Assembly (NCBI GenBank): GCA_934045075.1
Contig: OW203740.1
Span: 16,546,444 to 16,610,443, forward strand
DNA: 64,000 bases
DNA from: Yponomeuta sedellus
Taxonomy: Eukaryota; Arthropoda; Insecta; Lepidoptera; Yponomeutidae
Direction of reading: 5' to 3'
The notes under the pieces were generated by a model. That model was given only the letters and a program-made list of their open reading frames with translations, was not told the origin of the DNA and made no database searches. Position 1 is the stretch's first letter; the number at the start of each line of letters is the position of its first letter. This document shows, piece by piece, positions 21,712 through 31,516 of the stretch. The position numbers were made by a program, and so were the translations under genes.

Positions 21712-23207
21712 CATCATTCATCATTTCAGCCTATTGCAGTCCACTGCTGGACATAAGCCTCCCCAGGGTGCGCCACAAGACCCGATCTCCCGTTTTCGCC
21801 ATCCAGTCACCACCAGCCACCTTTTTCAGGTCGTCGGTCCATCTGGCCGGAGGGCGTCCTACACTACGCTTGCCGAGTCGTGGTCTCCATTCGAGAACCC
21901 GTCTGCTCCAACGATCATCGGTTCTGCGACAGATGTGACCAGCCCACTGCCACTTCAGCCTGCTACACTTCTGAACTACGTCAGTGACTTTGGTTTTTTG
22001 TCGGATGATCTCGTTCCGGACTTTGTCCCTTAACGAGATTCCGAGCATACACCTTTCCATAGCTCGCTGAGTGACATGCAATCGGTGGGCTAGTTTCACT
22101 GTCAGGTTCCACGTCTCGGCTCCGTATGTCATGACCGGCAGGACGCATTGATTGAATACCTTGGTCTTCAGGCATTGTGGCAAGGATGACTCGAAGATGT
22201 GACGCAACTTTCCAAACGCTGCCCAGCCAAGCTGCACTCTTCTGGTGATTTCACCCTCCAAGTTGTCTCTACCCAGCTGGATCTTTTGTCCTAGGTAGAC
22301 GTATTCTTGGACAACTTCAAGGGCTACACCTTCGACGAGAACGGGCTCAGGGACGATGTGCTCGTTGAACATGACCTTAGTCTTGTCCAAGTTCATCCCA
22401 AGCCCAACGCGTCTCGAGGCAGCATTAAGATCAGACAGCATTTTCTGTAGGTCTTGCAGCGATTCTGCCATTAAGACTATGTCATCAGCAAAGCGGAGGT
22501 GTGTGAGATATTCACCATTAACATTGATGCCCATGCCATTCCACCACAGGGTCTTGAAAACATCCTCCAGAGCATTGGTGAAGAGTTTCGGGGAAATAAC
22601 GTCACCCTGTCTTACACCTCTGAGCAACTGGATGGGTCTTGTTTGGTGGTTCTGTACTTGCACGGACATCGTCGCCACTTGGTAGAGACTCCTCAGCACC
22701 TCCACGTAACGCCAGTCGACTTGGCATCGCTGCAAAGACTCCAGAACAGCCCAGGTTTCGATGGAGTCGAAGGCCTTCTCGTAGTCCACAAACGCCAGAC
22801 ACAGCGGTTGGTTATACTCTTCGGACTTCTGTATAACCTGCCGAACAGTATGGATGTGGTCTACGGTGCTATAGCCTTTACGAAACCCAGCCTGTTCCGG
22901 TGGCTGAAAGGCGTCAAATCTTGATGCTAGACGATTCGTGATGACTCTCGAGAACAGCTTATAGACGTGGCTCAGAAGCGTGATCGGCCTATAGTTTTTA
23001 AGGAGCGTTTTGTCTCCTTTCTTGAAAAACAATGCCACTACACCTCTGCTCCACGCCCTCGGGGTAGTACCATTGGTTATTACAGAGTTGAAAAGCCTCC
23101 TCAACTCCCAAAGAACAGGTTCACCACCAGCCTTGAGGAGCTCAGAGGCTACTCCATCTTCACCGGCAGCCTTCCCATTATTAAGCTGTTTGAGAGCCGC
23201 CCCGATA
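21712..23207 (-). mobile_element. RTE LINE, 5'-truncated, recent
   Basis: A 1.5-kb minus-strand insertion bounded by a perfect 18-bp duplication. The 3' end is typical of RTE: the ORF stop (21731-21733) is almost at the end, with only 'gctgaaatgatgaatgatg' after it. The 5' end stops inside the reverse transcriptase fingers, so the endonuclease is missing. It inserted into the GAA tail of the related copy ending at 21693. Confidence 0.9.
21731..23206 (-). CDS. RTE-type reverse transcriptase, partial (N-terminus lost)
   Basis: The frame is open from the truncated 5' boundary to the stop, about 490 codons without a lesion. It has no native start; counting below begins at the TTG codon at 23104. 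Motifs in order: upstream of that codon 'NNGKAAGEDGVASELLKAGG' (fingers), then 'NYRPITLLSHVYKLFSR' (about 37-53), 'QAGFRKGYSTVDH' (71-83), 'FVDYEKAFDSIE' with the catalytic Asp (105-116), 'RGVRQGDVISPKLF' (162-175), 'RFADDIVLM' with the FADD catalytic pair (204-212), and 'YGAETW' in the connection region. The C-terminus has 'RLKWQWAGHICRR' and a proline-arginine-rich end. In intact RTE elements the protein has an apurinic endonuclease domain and copies RNA at nicked target DNA. Here the catalytic core is preserved but the endonuclease is absent. The intact frame and perfect TSD argue for a recent insertion. RTE is the best call; a BovB-like or Proto2 relative is possible. Confidence 0.88.
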   Translation of the reverse strand: MGAALKQLNNGKAAGEDGVASELLKAGGEPVLWELRRLFNSVITNGTTPRAWSRGVVALFFKKGDKTLLKNYRPITLLSHVYKLFSRVITNRLASRFDAFQPPEQAGFRKGYSTVDHIHTVRQVIQKSEEYNQPLCLAFVDYEKAFDSIETWAVLESLQRCQVDWRYVEVLRSLYQVATMSVQVQNHQTRPIQLLRGVRQGDVISPKLFTNALEDVFKTLWWNGMGINVNGEYLTHLRFADDIVLMAESLQDLQKMLSDLNAASRRVGLGMNLDKTKVMFNEHIVPEPVLVEGVALEVVQEYVYLGQKIQLGRDNLEGEITRRVQLGWAAFGKLRHIFESSLPQCLKTKVFNQCVLPVMTYGAETWNLTVKLAHRLHVTQRAMERCMLGISLRDKVRNEIIRQKTKVTDVVQKCSRLKWQWAGHICRRTDDRWSRRVLEWRPRLGKRSVGRPPARWTDDLKKVAGGDWMAKTGDRVLWRTLGRLMSSSGLQ

Positions 23208-23225
23208 AAGAAGAAGATTTATATT
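23208..23225. repeat. 18-bp target-site duplication, right
   Basis: Exact match to 21694-21711. Confidence 0.9.
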
Positions 23226-23457
23226 ATATTCTTTTTTTAATGCACTAACCCGTGGTAAGAATAATTTTAAAAGCCTATTTAGAGGCTAAAAATTCCACCC
23301 ATACCGGGACTCGAACCCGCGACCTCTGGCTGACCGTGCCAGCGCTCTTCTAACTGAGCTAATGAGCGACTGCCGGCATCAGTGAAATTTTGAAACTCTT
23401 TTACAATACTCTCTGTGTTTTCGTACAAGCAGTGAATTGGTTTTAATTAGGTTTTTA
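23226..23457 (-). repeat. FB-SINE copy
   Basis: The 3' terminus lies at the left ('ttaatgcactaacccgtg'). Direct tRNA-like arm and body follow, ending in a degraded inverted terminus 'ttaattaggtttttaaaa'. It directly abuts the RTE duplication. Confidence 0.7.
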
Positions 23458-23496
23458 AAATAGGTAATCTGTGTCATTGAATTTTGTTAGGTAGAC

Positions 23497-23690
23497 CACC
23501 TTTTGAAGGCATCAGTAGGAAAAATATCAGAGATCCAAGGAAAAGACAAACGCGACGGAGAAGTGACCTTTACCTACTTAACATTCATCGAAAGTTGTTG
23601 AAGCGAAATAGACTTGTCAGGATCGTGAAAAGTGGCAAATCCTGGCCTTTGCCTACTCCACTGGGATACATGCGTGAGTTAATGTACAAA
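23497..23690 (+). mobile_element. LINE 3' terminal fragment (family F)
   Basis: 'gttgttgaagcgaa', 'caggatcgtgaaaagtgg' and 'ccactgggatacatgcg' are diverged forms of the family-F end. Confidence 0.55.
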
Positions 23691-23691
23691 G

Positions 23692-23885
23692 ACGACCTCT
23701 GTGGCGCAGCGGTAGCGCATCTGCCTAACTTGCGAGAGGTTCCGGGTTCGATCCCCGGCTGGGGACACAAAAACCCCACGTCTTGGATGTTAACATGTTT
23801 GTGATGTTGCTGTTTCTAGTTCCCACAACACACGGTATCCTAGTGTGGGGCCGGAAGCAATATATGTGCCTGTATGTAAATGTTA
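23692..23885 (+). repeat. D-SINE (tRNA-derived), best copy
   Basis: A box 'tggcgcagcggtagcgc' and B box 'gggttcgatccc' spaced as in a tRNA gene, then 'gttaacatgtttgtgatg' and 'cctagtgtggggccgg' to 'tgcctgtatgtaaat'. Confidence 0.8.
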
Positions 23886-23904
23886 TTGAATTTTAATTTT
23901 CTGG

Positions 23905-24040
23905 CATTACGGGTGACATACTGGGTCCGAATAAAAGGCGCGCATTGCACTTAAAAGTCTGTCAAAAGTTGCGACTTCCCAGTACATTAACTGTCAAATT
24001 CTGACATTTAATCGCTACAAACGCGTGACTTGAGACTGAG
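23905..24040. repeat. unnamed repeat N, copy 2
   Basis: Colinear with 15905-16050. No terminal repeats were seen. Confidence 0.45.
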
Positions 24041-24148
24041 CAGTGCAATTGCGCACCATTACAATTATTATAACCATTATTAATACCTTTATCGCACGAT
24101 GTGTACACACTATAAGAAGCAAAGGAAAATATATAATTTATCATTATC

Positions 24149-24430
24149 AACCCATGTATGTCCCCACTGCTGGGGTACGGGTCTCTTCCTGCATCGCAGG
24201 AAGGTTAGGCCATACTCCACCACGGGGCCAAGTCCGGGTTGGTGGAGGATTGTAAGACAGTGGCGGGCCTTACTGTCAGAAGTTATCAAGCCGCCCATAA
24301 GGCCTCTGACATGGCTTAACGACTGCCATTACATGACAGCCGGCACTAACGTCTTAACGTGCCTTGCGAAGCACGGAAGCGCTCGGAAAAATGCCACTAG
24401 CGGTAGTCACGGGACGCTCACACATGTAAA
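24149..24430 (-). repeat. 5S-SINE, lacking the promoter head
   Basis: Well-preserved body from 'gttgataatgataa'-like end at 24149 to 'cactagcggtagtcacggga'. It breaks before the 5S-like boxes, at 'cacatgtaaaaa'. Confidence 0.75.
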
Positions 24431-24654
24431 AAAGAAATATAATGAATAGGGGAGGACATATACGTACAGAAACAGAAAGACCATCACTATGATCATCAGC
24501 TCACTGCCCCCTGCTGCTGTGTATAGGCTGTTCCCCCCATATGCTATCTCTCACGATCCACGGATCTTCCGCCGATTCAAATGTATCGTGGGGCCATCCG
24601 GCTGCTGGTCTACCCACTGACCGTCGTCCTCTTATAAGCCAGGAAGAAAGTTAT
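24431..24654. other. unannotated region
   Basis: Nothing recognised. Confidence 0.3.
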
Positions 24655-24898
24655 GATAATAAATATTCATGGACATATTACACAGATCTCGGTAGTCCTA
24701 TACTAAGTACAACTAAATGACTTGTGTTATAGGTGCTAACTCGACGATAGATTTAATGCAATAAATCCATAGATAACATCCAAGACCCGAGACAAACTAG
24801 AAAAGTTCGTTTCCTAGTTTGACCCGGCCGAGGATAGAACCCGGAACCTTCGGTTTTACAGTCAGCGTGCCAAACCCCTGCGCCACCGAGGCCGTCGA
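24655..24898 (-). repeat. H-SINE (tRNA-derived), full length
   Basis: Minus strand: head 'gacggcctcggtggcgcagg', B box 'gggttctatcc', body to 'agatctgtgtaatatgtcc'. It is close to 39033-39254. Confidence 0.75.
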
Positions 24899-25220
24899 AA
24901 TTATTATTTTCTTTGAGCAAAGAGGAATGTTTCATCTCAACACATCGCAAGAAACGATCCGCCAACAAACACCTAACCTTTCGTTACCTTGCGAATGCTC
25001 TTCCCTCCCCAACTTCGGATTGTTTACCTGTTAGGCCAATCTTTCCGCACTGATTCCCAGATAAAATAAAACGCGATACATCAGGAATGCCCTTAAACTT
25101 TCCGGAAGAAATGTGACCCAGAATCTCGATGGGCGGATTGCCAAGACAAACGGACTAAGGGTAAGACAGACAATGCGCCGGAATGCTGGATGGTATGCGA
25201 CCGGAAAGCAAACTACCGAC
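24899..25220. other. unannotated region
   Basis: Nothing recognised; the short ORFs lack support. Confidence 0.3.
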
Positions 25221-25255
25221 TTCAAGTTGACATCTATATGAAATGAAAAGTCTTA

Positions 25256-25552
25256 ATTGTATTATTTTTAATGCACTAACCCGTGCTAAGGACAATTTAA
25301 AAAATCTATTTAGAGGCTGAAAATTCCACCAATCGGGATTCAAACCCGCGACCTCCGGCTATCCGTGCCAGCGCTCTTACCAACTAAGTTAATGGGCAAC
25401 TCACCGGCATCAGTGAAATTTCGTACCTCTTTACATTATTCTCTGTATTACGTACGAACAATATTATAATGAGTAGAGTGCTGGCACGGACAGCAAGAGG
25501 TCGCGGGTTCGAATCCCGGCATAGGTGGAATTTTTAGCCTGTAAATAGGTTT
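25256..25552 (-). repeat. FB-SINE between long flanking repeats
   Basis: The direct arm is complete (25256-25450). The inverted arm holds only the 3' half of the tRNA-like part plus the terminus 'aaaaacctatttacaggct' (minus). The flanks 25221-25257 and 25562-25600 are about 85% identical over roughly 38 bp. Confidence 0.75.
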
Positions 25553-25602
25553 TTACTTACTTGAAGTTGACATCTAAATGAAACGAAAATTCTTGATTCG
25601 TT

Positions 25603-25985
25603 TGCATAATTTAGTAAAATGAGTAACAAGGGAAAGGAGAGGTTTTCGTCCAGCAGTGGGACACAAAAGAGACTACTTAAAAAAGATGCTCCATCGTCTG
25701 GGAGGTACCGTACAAACAGATTAAATTACCGCTGACAGGATCCGCGAGCCCCCATTCTGTCCTATCATTACAAACTCATAATTAAAAATGACGTCACCCA
25801 TTTTTGATTTGTTTTAGTTTTTCATTACTACCTTACCTTTTGACGAAACCCTACCAATGACAGCATCGAAATCCGATTTATTATTGTACTTGTAAAATTA
25901 TATTTTATTTTGTTTCCGATCAAAGTTTTCTTTTTATCATTGAAAAAGAACCACAGCATTGAATTCCTATACATTTCTTTTATTT
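25603..25985. other. unannotated region
   Basis: A short 'gtccagcagtgggacac' word at about 25649 is a repeat 3' end remnant; otherwise nothing. Confidence 0.3.
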
Positions 25986-25999
25986 GTACGTCAAGAACT

Positions 26000-26640
26000 C
26001 TTGCTCATTTAGTGTCTTTTAGTAAAATCCATGCCTCAAGATTCACTTCGTCCAAAATCTTCTTGAGTTAGCGTAATTGTAAAGCTAAGACAACCCAGTC
26101 TAAGCTTCACAATCACGCTTAGTCTCCTTCAGTGCAACCTCTGCTGTGGCCTCACAATTTACTTCGTCTAAAGTCTTCTCAAATAAAAACCTAGCATTAA
26201 CCTCACAATGTTCTTCCTCAGTAAGTACCAAGCATGAAAATTCACTTCGTTCAAAGTTCAAAGTCCCGAGATATAACTCGAGAAGACTTTGAACGAAGTG
26301 ATCCAGTCTTTTTTATGTAGCCGCGATTGTGCCCCACTGCTGGGCAAAGGTCTCCCCTCTTGCCTTCCGCTCCTCCCTGTTCCCTCCAGCCTTACAATTT
26401 TGAGTGCAACCCCACCCATAGCCTCACAATTTACTTCGTCTAAAGTCTTCTCAAGTAAGAACTCAGCCTTGGCATCCCATTCCCAATCCAAGAACCCAAT
26501 GTTCTTCTTGTAGTCTCCTTCTTTGAGAACCTAGCCGTAATCTTACCGTTCATTACACCTAAACTTTCCTCCAGTAGAAACCCAGCTTTAGCCTCACGAT
26601 TTCTTCGTTTAAAGTATGGACACACTAACACACTTAAGCG
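26000..26640 (-). repeat. degenerate minisatellite with coding-like units
   Basis: The motif 'cttcgtctaaagtcttctc' and variants recur near 26048, 26162, 26245, 26435 and 26605. 'gcctcacaattta' recurs with it. On the minus strand successive units give similar peptides ('AKAEFLLEKTLDEVNCEA' and 'AKAGFLLEESLGVMNG') in a broken frame. It also contains an inverted pair 'cacttcgttcaaagt'/'actttgaacgaagtg' (26242 and 26286). A piece of LINE 3' end ('cccactgctgggcaaagg', near 26334) interrupts it. It may be a decayed gene with peptide repeats or a non-coding tandem array. Confidence 0.5.
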
Positions 26641-26861
26641 CTGGCTCTTGGAATAAGTGAAGTGGAATCCGCGGCTGTAATAAGCTCTTGAAGTATAAGA
26701 GAGAATTACGAGCGAAAAATAACGGGAATTTCCGACTTCTTAGGCTTGCTCGGCCTCTTAAAATGAACTGTGACTTGGTTCTATATTTGCTATCGACAAT
26801 TACGGCCTTATTTGTTCAAACACAATTCCTCCATAACACGCTTACTAAAATTGTATGGGAA

Positions 26862-26950
26862 GGTGATCTGTCTGGATCGTGGCAAGTGGCAGTCCCTGGT
26901 CTCTGCCTACCCCTCTGGGATACAGACGTGAGGTTATGTATGTATGTAAG
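26862..26950 (+). mobile_element. LINE 3' terminal fragment (family F)
   Basis: 'ggatcgtggcaagtggcag', 'cctctgggatacagacg' and a TATG tail; under 90 bp remain. Confidence 0.6.
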
Positions 26951-26989
26951 CATGTATTTGTGAATTTAAAGTACTTATGCTTTTGAATA

Positions 26990-27145
26990 AAAGAGAAACA
27001 TCCAGAGACAATCCGAGTGAATGAAGCTTTTACATACCTTAGCGCCTTAAATCTCCGAACTGCACGGTACACATGGGGTGATTAAGCCCACATTCTCTCG
27101 CAGAGAGAAGGCATGTTCCCTGGAGAGCAACGCACGTGGACTGCT
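26990..27145 (+). repeat. G-SINE fragment
   Basis: 'ccttagcgccttaaat', 'attaagcccacattctctcg', 'agagagaaggcatg' and the end 'gcacgtggactgctt'. Confidence 0.5.
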
Positions 27146-27569
27146 TATGAACAGCCATGTAATTACTATACATAGGCGCTGTTGTTAATTCTGTTAATTA
27201 AATTTGCTTGCTGAAAAACTTGAGGTAATTACCTGGAACAAGGAAAAAATTCAATTAGTATGCATAAAGAGAACCCAAGGAAAGAAAAGCTTATTATTTC
27301 GTCAGCCAATGAGAGCGTGGTCCCGCTCCCTACAAACTGAAGATTCATTAATGTTTGAGGGTTTTATGAGAAATAATCATGTACAGTACACACTTACACA
27401 CACATACAGACATACACACACAATACACATACAATATAAACACAAACACACATTTAAAATCGTCTATTAATCTATTAGTAAATTTAGTAAATTTAGAATC
27501 GTAAAAAAAAATTGTTTAAGTAAAAGATAATGTTGATAAATGTATTGTATCATCCACTATTATTACAAT
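27146..27569. other. unannotated AT-rich region with CA-rich patch
   Basis: Around 27389-27450 there is an imperfect (CA)n tract. Nothing else is identified. Confidence 0.35.
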
Positions 27570-27700
27570 ACTATCCTAGTTGTGGAAGAGCGGTGTCTAC
27601 TGCTACAGGTATTTTTATACTTACAAGTAGATGTCCTCAATGTATGTAGTTAAGAAGTAGTGGATAACGAAATAAAGAAATTTGAATTTGAATTTGAATC
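27570..27700 (+). mobile_element. LINE-like 3' end with TTGAAT tail
   Basis: 'gttgtggaagagcggtg' and 'aaataaagaaatttgaattt' with a (TTTGAA)n tail form a non-LTR 3' end containing an AATAAA-type signal. The minus copy at 33420 is a relative. Confidence 0.5.
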
Positions 27701-27817
27701 ATGCAATAACATTCACTACTACAAACTCTTTGACTGCTTTTCGCTTAAACAAACTACCCAACATCGATGGACTAGCATTCATATAACGTTCACAAAATAT
27801 TCGCACAACATTCCAAG

Positions 27818-28320
27818 TAAAGCGCTCGTAGACTATGGAACCGAGTGATTGGAATCACTTAGGTTAAACAACAGCAGGCACGGTCAGGTATTTGTGGGTG
27901 ACCATCCCGTGACAACCGTTAGGCATTTTTCCCAAGCGCATCCGTGCTAGCTGTGTGGTGTCGGCCTAGAGAATAGCACCAACCCAATTCTTCCCGCAGG
28001 TGTCGTAAAAGGCGACTAAGGGACACAAACCGGGGGGTGGGCAGCAGCACCACCTGCTGTTCAATTCCACCGAACTGCGATTCCCAACCTGCATGCCCAG
28101 CGTGGGGATTATGGGCATTATCCCCTATGATAGCACAACGTGGCGCTCTTTAGGGAAGGGCTATGTCCAGAAGTGGACTGTATAGCCTGACGACGACGAC
28201 GCATCCGTGCTTCGCAAGGTACGTTAATCCGTTGGTGTTAGCTGTCATGAAATGGCAGTCTTTAAACCATGTCGGAGGCCTCATGGGCGGCTTCATAGCT
28301 TCTGACAGTAAGATAACGTG
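27818..28320 (+). repeat. 5S-SINE split by a C-SINE
   Basis: Head, 5S-like boxes ('ggttaaacaac', 'gtgggtgacca') and the start of the body precede 27949. The body resumes at 28212 ('tcgcaaggtacgttaa') and fades at about 28320. The nesting order makes this insertion older than the C-SINE. Confidence 0.8.
27949..28199 (+). repeat. C-SINE nested in 5S-SINE, with TSD
   Basis: A full copy flanked by a perfect 12-bp duplication 'cgcatccgtgct' (27937-27948 and 28200-28211). Because the host sequence is a known repeat, the insertion point is exact. Confidence 0.9.
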
Positions 28321-28359
28321 TAAAGCCTAGCCTTCTAGGCGTGTTAAATAAGTAGTGAT

Positions 28360-28440
28360 TTTATTTTATTTTATTTATTTATTAGACACAACCAACATAT
28401 GTTGGTTACATCACTTAAAATAGCATTGTGTAGATAATCA
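28360..28440 (-). mobile_element. LINE-like 3' end
   Basis: 'tttatttatttattagacac' and 'acatatgttggttacatcac' form a T-rich reverse-complemented 3' end. Confidence 0.35.
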
Positions 28441-28789
28441 TGTTCTAGTCTAACATCCAATTACAGGTGTGCAACAACTCTCTTGACTTAAAATAAATAA
28501 TTTCTGGAATAACATAAATAACATATTTTTTTTAATTAAGCTTTTTCAAATGCTTTTTAAACTTATTTAAACACTTTATCTTAAAACTAAGTAACTAAGT
28601 TGAGTTGAAATGAGATCAAAGCATATTATAAACACAGAACTTGACGATTATAGTAAGATAGGCCGCAGCATTTCCAACTTCCAATCACGTAATCACGTAG
28701 TGATATCGAAGTTATTCATTGTCACTACTTAAAACTCACTACATCAAAAAAAGTTAATTAGATCTTAACGCAATTAACACAATATTTAC
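28441..28789. other. unannotated AT-rich region
   Basis: Nothing recognised. Confidence 0.3.
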
Positions 28790-28945
28790 ATACAGGCACA
28801 TACATTACATCTGGCCTCACACTAGGATACCCCGTGTCGTGGGAACCAGAAACAATGACATCACAAACATATAAACATCAAAGACATGGTTTTTTTTTTC
28901 ATCCCCAGCCGGGGTTCGAACCCGGGACCACTCGCACGGTAGTCA
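28790..28945 (-). repeat. D-SINE, A box lost
   Basis: Body and B box ('cggggttcgaac' on the plus strand) are present. The copy stops just past the B box and joins the G-SINE to its right. Confidence 0.7.
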
Positions 28946-28964
28946 GAAGATAACTTTTTATATG

Positions 28965-29265
28965 TGGCCTCTAGACCTCCCACTGCAGGGCACAGTAGGG
29001 CTTCTATTAGAGACAGAGAAAGTATGGGCTTAATAACTACGCATACATATTTAGAGCGCTGAGGAATTTTAACACCTAAAGCACTCAGGTTTCCTCACGA
29101 TATCTTCCTTAATACCATAGTTAGCGAGTGGTGTTGCTACTATAACTTCACAATTGTACAATACACATATTACACAACTTAGAAAACAAAGTCACTGGTT
29201 ATCGAACCTGGGGCTCCCGCTGTCGAGTCCACTGTTCTACCCACTGGGCTGCCGCCTTTGGATCA
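28965..29265 (-). repeat. G-SINE, full length, tRNA head intact
   Basis: Minus strand: A box in 'ggcagcccagtgggtagaac', B box 'ggttcgataacc' about 45 bp later, the core, 'cctactgtgccctgcagtgg', and an end at 28965. This copy defines the family as tRNA-derived. Confidence 0.75.
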
Positions 29266-29699
29266 ATAAATAACGTTGCTACAGGACACAAGGAAGAACC
29301 ATCTATGTTTGAAATAACAAAAGAGCATCAAACTTTTTTTACTTTATTATGTCGACAAATAAGTGGGCTTTGCCTTCCAGTGTTTTTTCTCTATCCAAGG
29401 ATTTTTCACTACATTCTCACCAGCTCTTCTGTACAATACGGAAGGTGGATGCTTTTCCAATGCCTGGGAAATTCACAAAAGATTGCAGTTGGGACCCGCC
29501 ATTAAGAATATTAATTCAAGGAAAATATATTCAGAAAGAGGAAATATGAAATTCCAACGCAGCTGCCACTGGTGCGCCATCTTTAATAATAGCAGAGCAA
29601 TTTTGATTCGGTCCACGGCGTATAATTTTTTTGCTTGTCGAAATTTCCATCTCATTGATGACCAATCCCCTAGCTACCTATAAAGTATTGCAATTTTAT
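29266..29699. other. unannotated region with overlapping small ORFs
   Basis: A 106-codon plus-strand ORF (29363-29683) overlaps others in several frames. It has no similarity I recognise and no splice context. I do not call it a gene. Confidence 0.3.
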
Positions 29700-29790
29700 T
29701 ACACAGAATATTTCTATTGCGGTGGTAGTGGAGCTTCAGAATGCCGCCTTTGCGCTCGGGAGGTGGTAGGTTCCAATCACGGCAAGTATC
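29700..29790 (+). repeat. tRNA-like SINE head
   Basis: 'cggtggtagtggagcttc' (A-box-like) and 'gtaggttccaatc' (B-box-like) at tRNA spacing. The body is not identified. Confidence 0.35.
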
Positions 29791-29817
29791 AATAATTTTA
29801 GTGTCTAAGTAATGTAC

Positions 29818-30123
29818 ATACATACACATACATAACCTCACGCCTGTATCCCAGAGGGGTAGGCAGAGGCCAGGGACTGCCACTTGCCACGATCCTGACA
29901 GATCAACGTTCATAAGTCGTTGCATGCACGCACGCCGGTTCCGGGTACTTTTTATCTTTCCCTTGGCTAATACATCCCCTATTTGGTCAATGTCTGTCGG
30001 CCTGGGACGTCTCTTACCAGCCCTTCCACCCACATTTGCAATTCTAGTCAGTACATCCTCTTTCAGTCCACAACGTTCTCTAATCAGACGATTGCGTATC
30101 CCGACATTTAAAGTAACACATTC
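29818..30123 (-). pseudogene. LINE ORF2 C-terminus and 3' end (family F)
   Basis: The longest family-F copy. The minus-strand frame reads 'GGRAGKRRPRPTDIDQIGDV', 'KIKSTRNRRACMQRLMNV' and 'CLPLWDTGVRLCM', the carboxyl end of a non-LTR ORF2, followed by a TATG-type tail. The upstream reverse transcriptase is missing. The clade is not resolved by so little sequence; RTE-like is likely. Confidence 0.65.
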
Positions 30124-30230
30124 TAAGTAATGTATAATTGTAAAATTATACTAGGAAGAGCACAGCAAATTGTGAATGAAAAAGTTCGTGCCAATGTCAC
30201 TCTAGCTACTATTGTGTTTTGCTTCCATCA

Positions 30231-30350
30231 GTTTGATGCGACTGATGGCACGGTTAACCAGAGGTCGCGGGTTCGAGTCGCGGCATGGGTGGAATTTTTA
30301 GCCTCTAAATAGGTTTTTAACATTATCCTTAGCAGGGGGTAGTGCACTAA
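30231..30350 (+). repeat. FB-SINE direct-arm fragment
   Basis: B box 'gggttcgagtc', 'agcctctaaataggttttta' and a diverged terminus 'gtagtgcactaaaaa'. Confidence 0.65.
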
Positions 30351-30426
30351 AAAAGGCATATAGATGCCACTGCACAACACGATTTATTTTTCCAAGTCAT
30401 ATTTTACTTAACACAATCAAGAAAGA

Positions 30427-30720
30427 AGCGCTCGTGGCCTAGGCAAACCGAGTGATTGGAATCAATCACTTGAGTTAAGCAACAACAGGCGCGGTCAGGT
30501 GCAGCATGGGTGAGCTTCCCATGAATATCGCTAGTGGCATTTTTCCGAGCGCTTCCATGCTTTGCAAGGCACGTTGAGCCGTTGGTGCCGGCTGTCATAT
30601 AATGACAGTAAGTTCTGACAGTAAGGCTCCACACTGTCTTATGGGCGGTTTGATAACAGTAAGGCCAGCCAGTGTTTTGCAATCCTCCACCAATCCGGAC
30701 TTGGCCCCCGTAATAGGTAC
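30427..30720 (+). repeat. 5S-SINE, rearranged body
   Basis: The head and both 5S-like boxes are good ('gagttaagcaac', 'gcatgggtgagc'). In the body 'gttctgacagtaaggc' comes before 'tatgggcggtttgata', the reverse of the normal order. The tail is lost at 'ttggcccccgtaa'. Confidence 0.7.
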
Positions 30721-30944
30721 CAACAATTACGTCACCTTCAACTTATCCTACTAGGAAAGATTCTAGGCAGAAGACTGTGGGAGACCAAAGATATCATGGC
30801 TACACAACCTGCGACAGTGGTTTGAACAGACTACCAGTTCCTTGTTTGCATGGCAACCTCGAAAAACGAGATAGCCGAATTGGTTGCCTACCTCCGATAA
30901 GAAACGGCACATGAAGAAGAAGAAGAAGCCATTTTAAAGTTTAA

Positions 30945-31250
30945 TCTTCTTCAGGCTATATATTAGTCCATTGCTGGACATAGCCCTCTTCTAATGAGCG
31001 CCATAACACCCTGTATTCAGCTTGCCGCATCCAGCATCTGCCGGCAGTTTTTCGCAGATCGTCGGATAGCGTCCTACACTACGTTTGCCGAATCGCGGTC
31101 TTCACTCAAGAACACGTTTACTCCAACGGTTGTCGGTTCTTCGCGAGATATTGTCAGCCCACTGCCACTTCAGCTCGCTAATTCTCTGAGCTATGTCGAT
31201 AACTTTGTTTCTCTGTCGGGTGCATTCGTTGCGAATCCTATCATTCAAAA
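30945..31250 (-). mobile_element. RTE LINE 3' end fragment
   Basis: The tail 'cagcaatggactaatata' (minus) and coding blocks colinear with 12728-13060 are present. It is truncated upstream at about 31250. Confidence 0.7.
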
Positions 31251-31344
31251 TAGTTTTTTTAAAGCTTATTTCTTTACATTAAGGTCTTTGGTTTGGTAAT
31301 CATGATCCACTTTTATGTGTTGTATTTAAAGCCTTAGGTCCCTC

Positions 31345-31390
31345 AGTTAGAGACCCGTGCCCCAGCAGTGGGGACACAAAGGGTTGATTT
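31345..31390 (+). repeat. 5S-SINE tail fragment
   Basis: 'gagacccgtgccccagcag' to 'aaagggttgat'; only the last 45 bp remain. Confidence 0.6.
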
Positions 31391-31504
31391 CGACTTAAAG
31401 CCTTAGATACAAAAACGTGAGTTTAAAATTTTAGTTAAATACGTGTAGGCATGAGACACCAAACAGACTTCGCTTAGAATTTACAAAACAGATTTAGACG
31501 TAAC

Positions 31505-31516
31505 ACCTTTTTATGA
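31505..31516. repeat. 12-bp target-site duplication, left
   Basis: 'acctttttatga', identical to 32262-32273. Confidence 0.8.

Noticed and set aside
23693..23765. tRNA gene
   Set aside because: The tRNA-like region is the D-SINE head. Copies share a 120-bp body, and it lacks a proper tRNA 3' end.
29363..29683. 106-codon plus-strand ORF as a gene
   Set aside because: Several frames on both strands are open here. No splice signals, repeats or recognisable motifs support any one of them.
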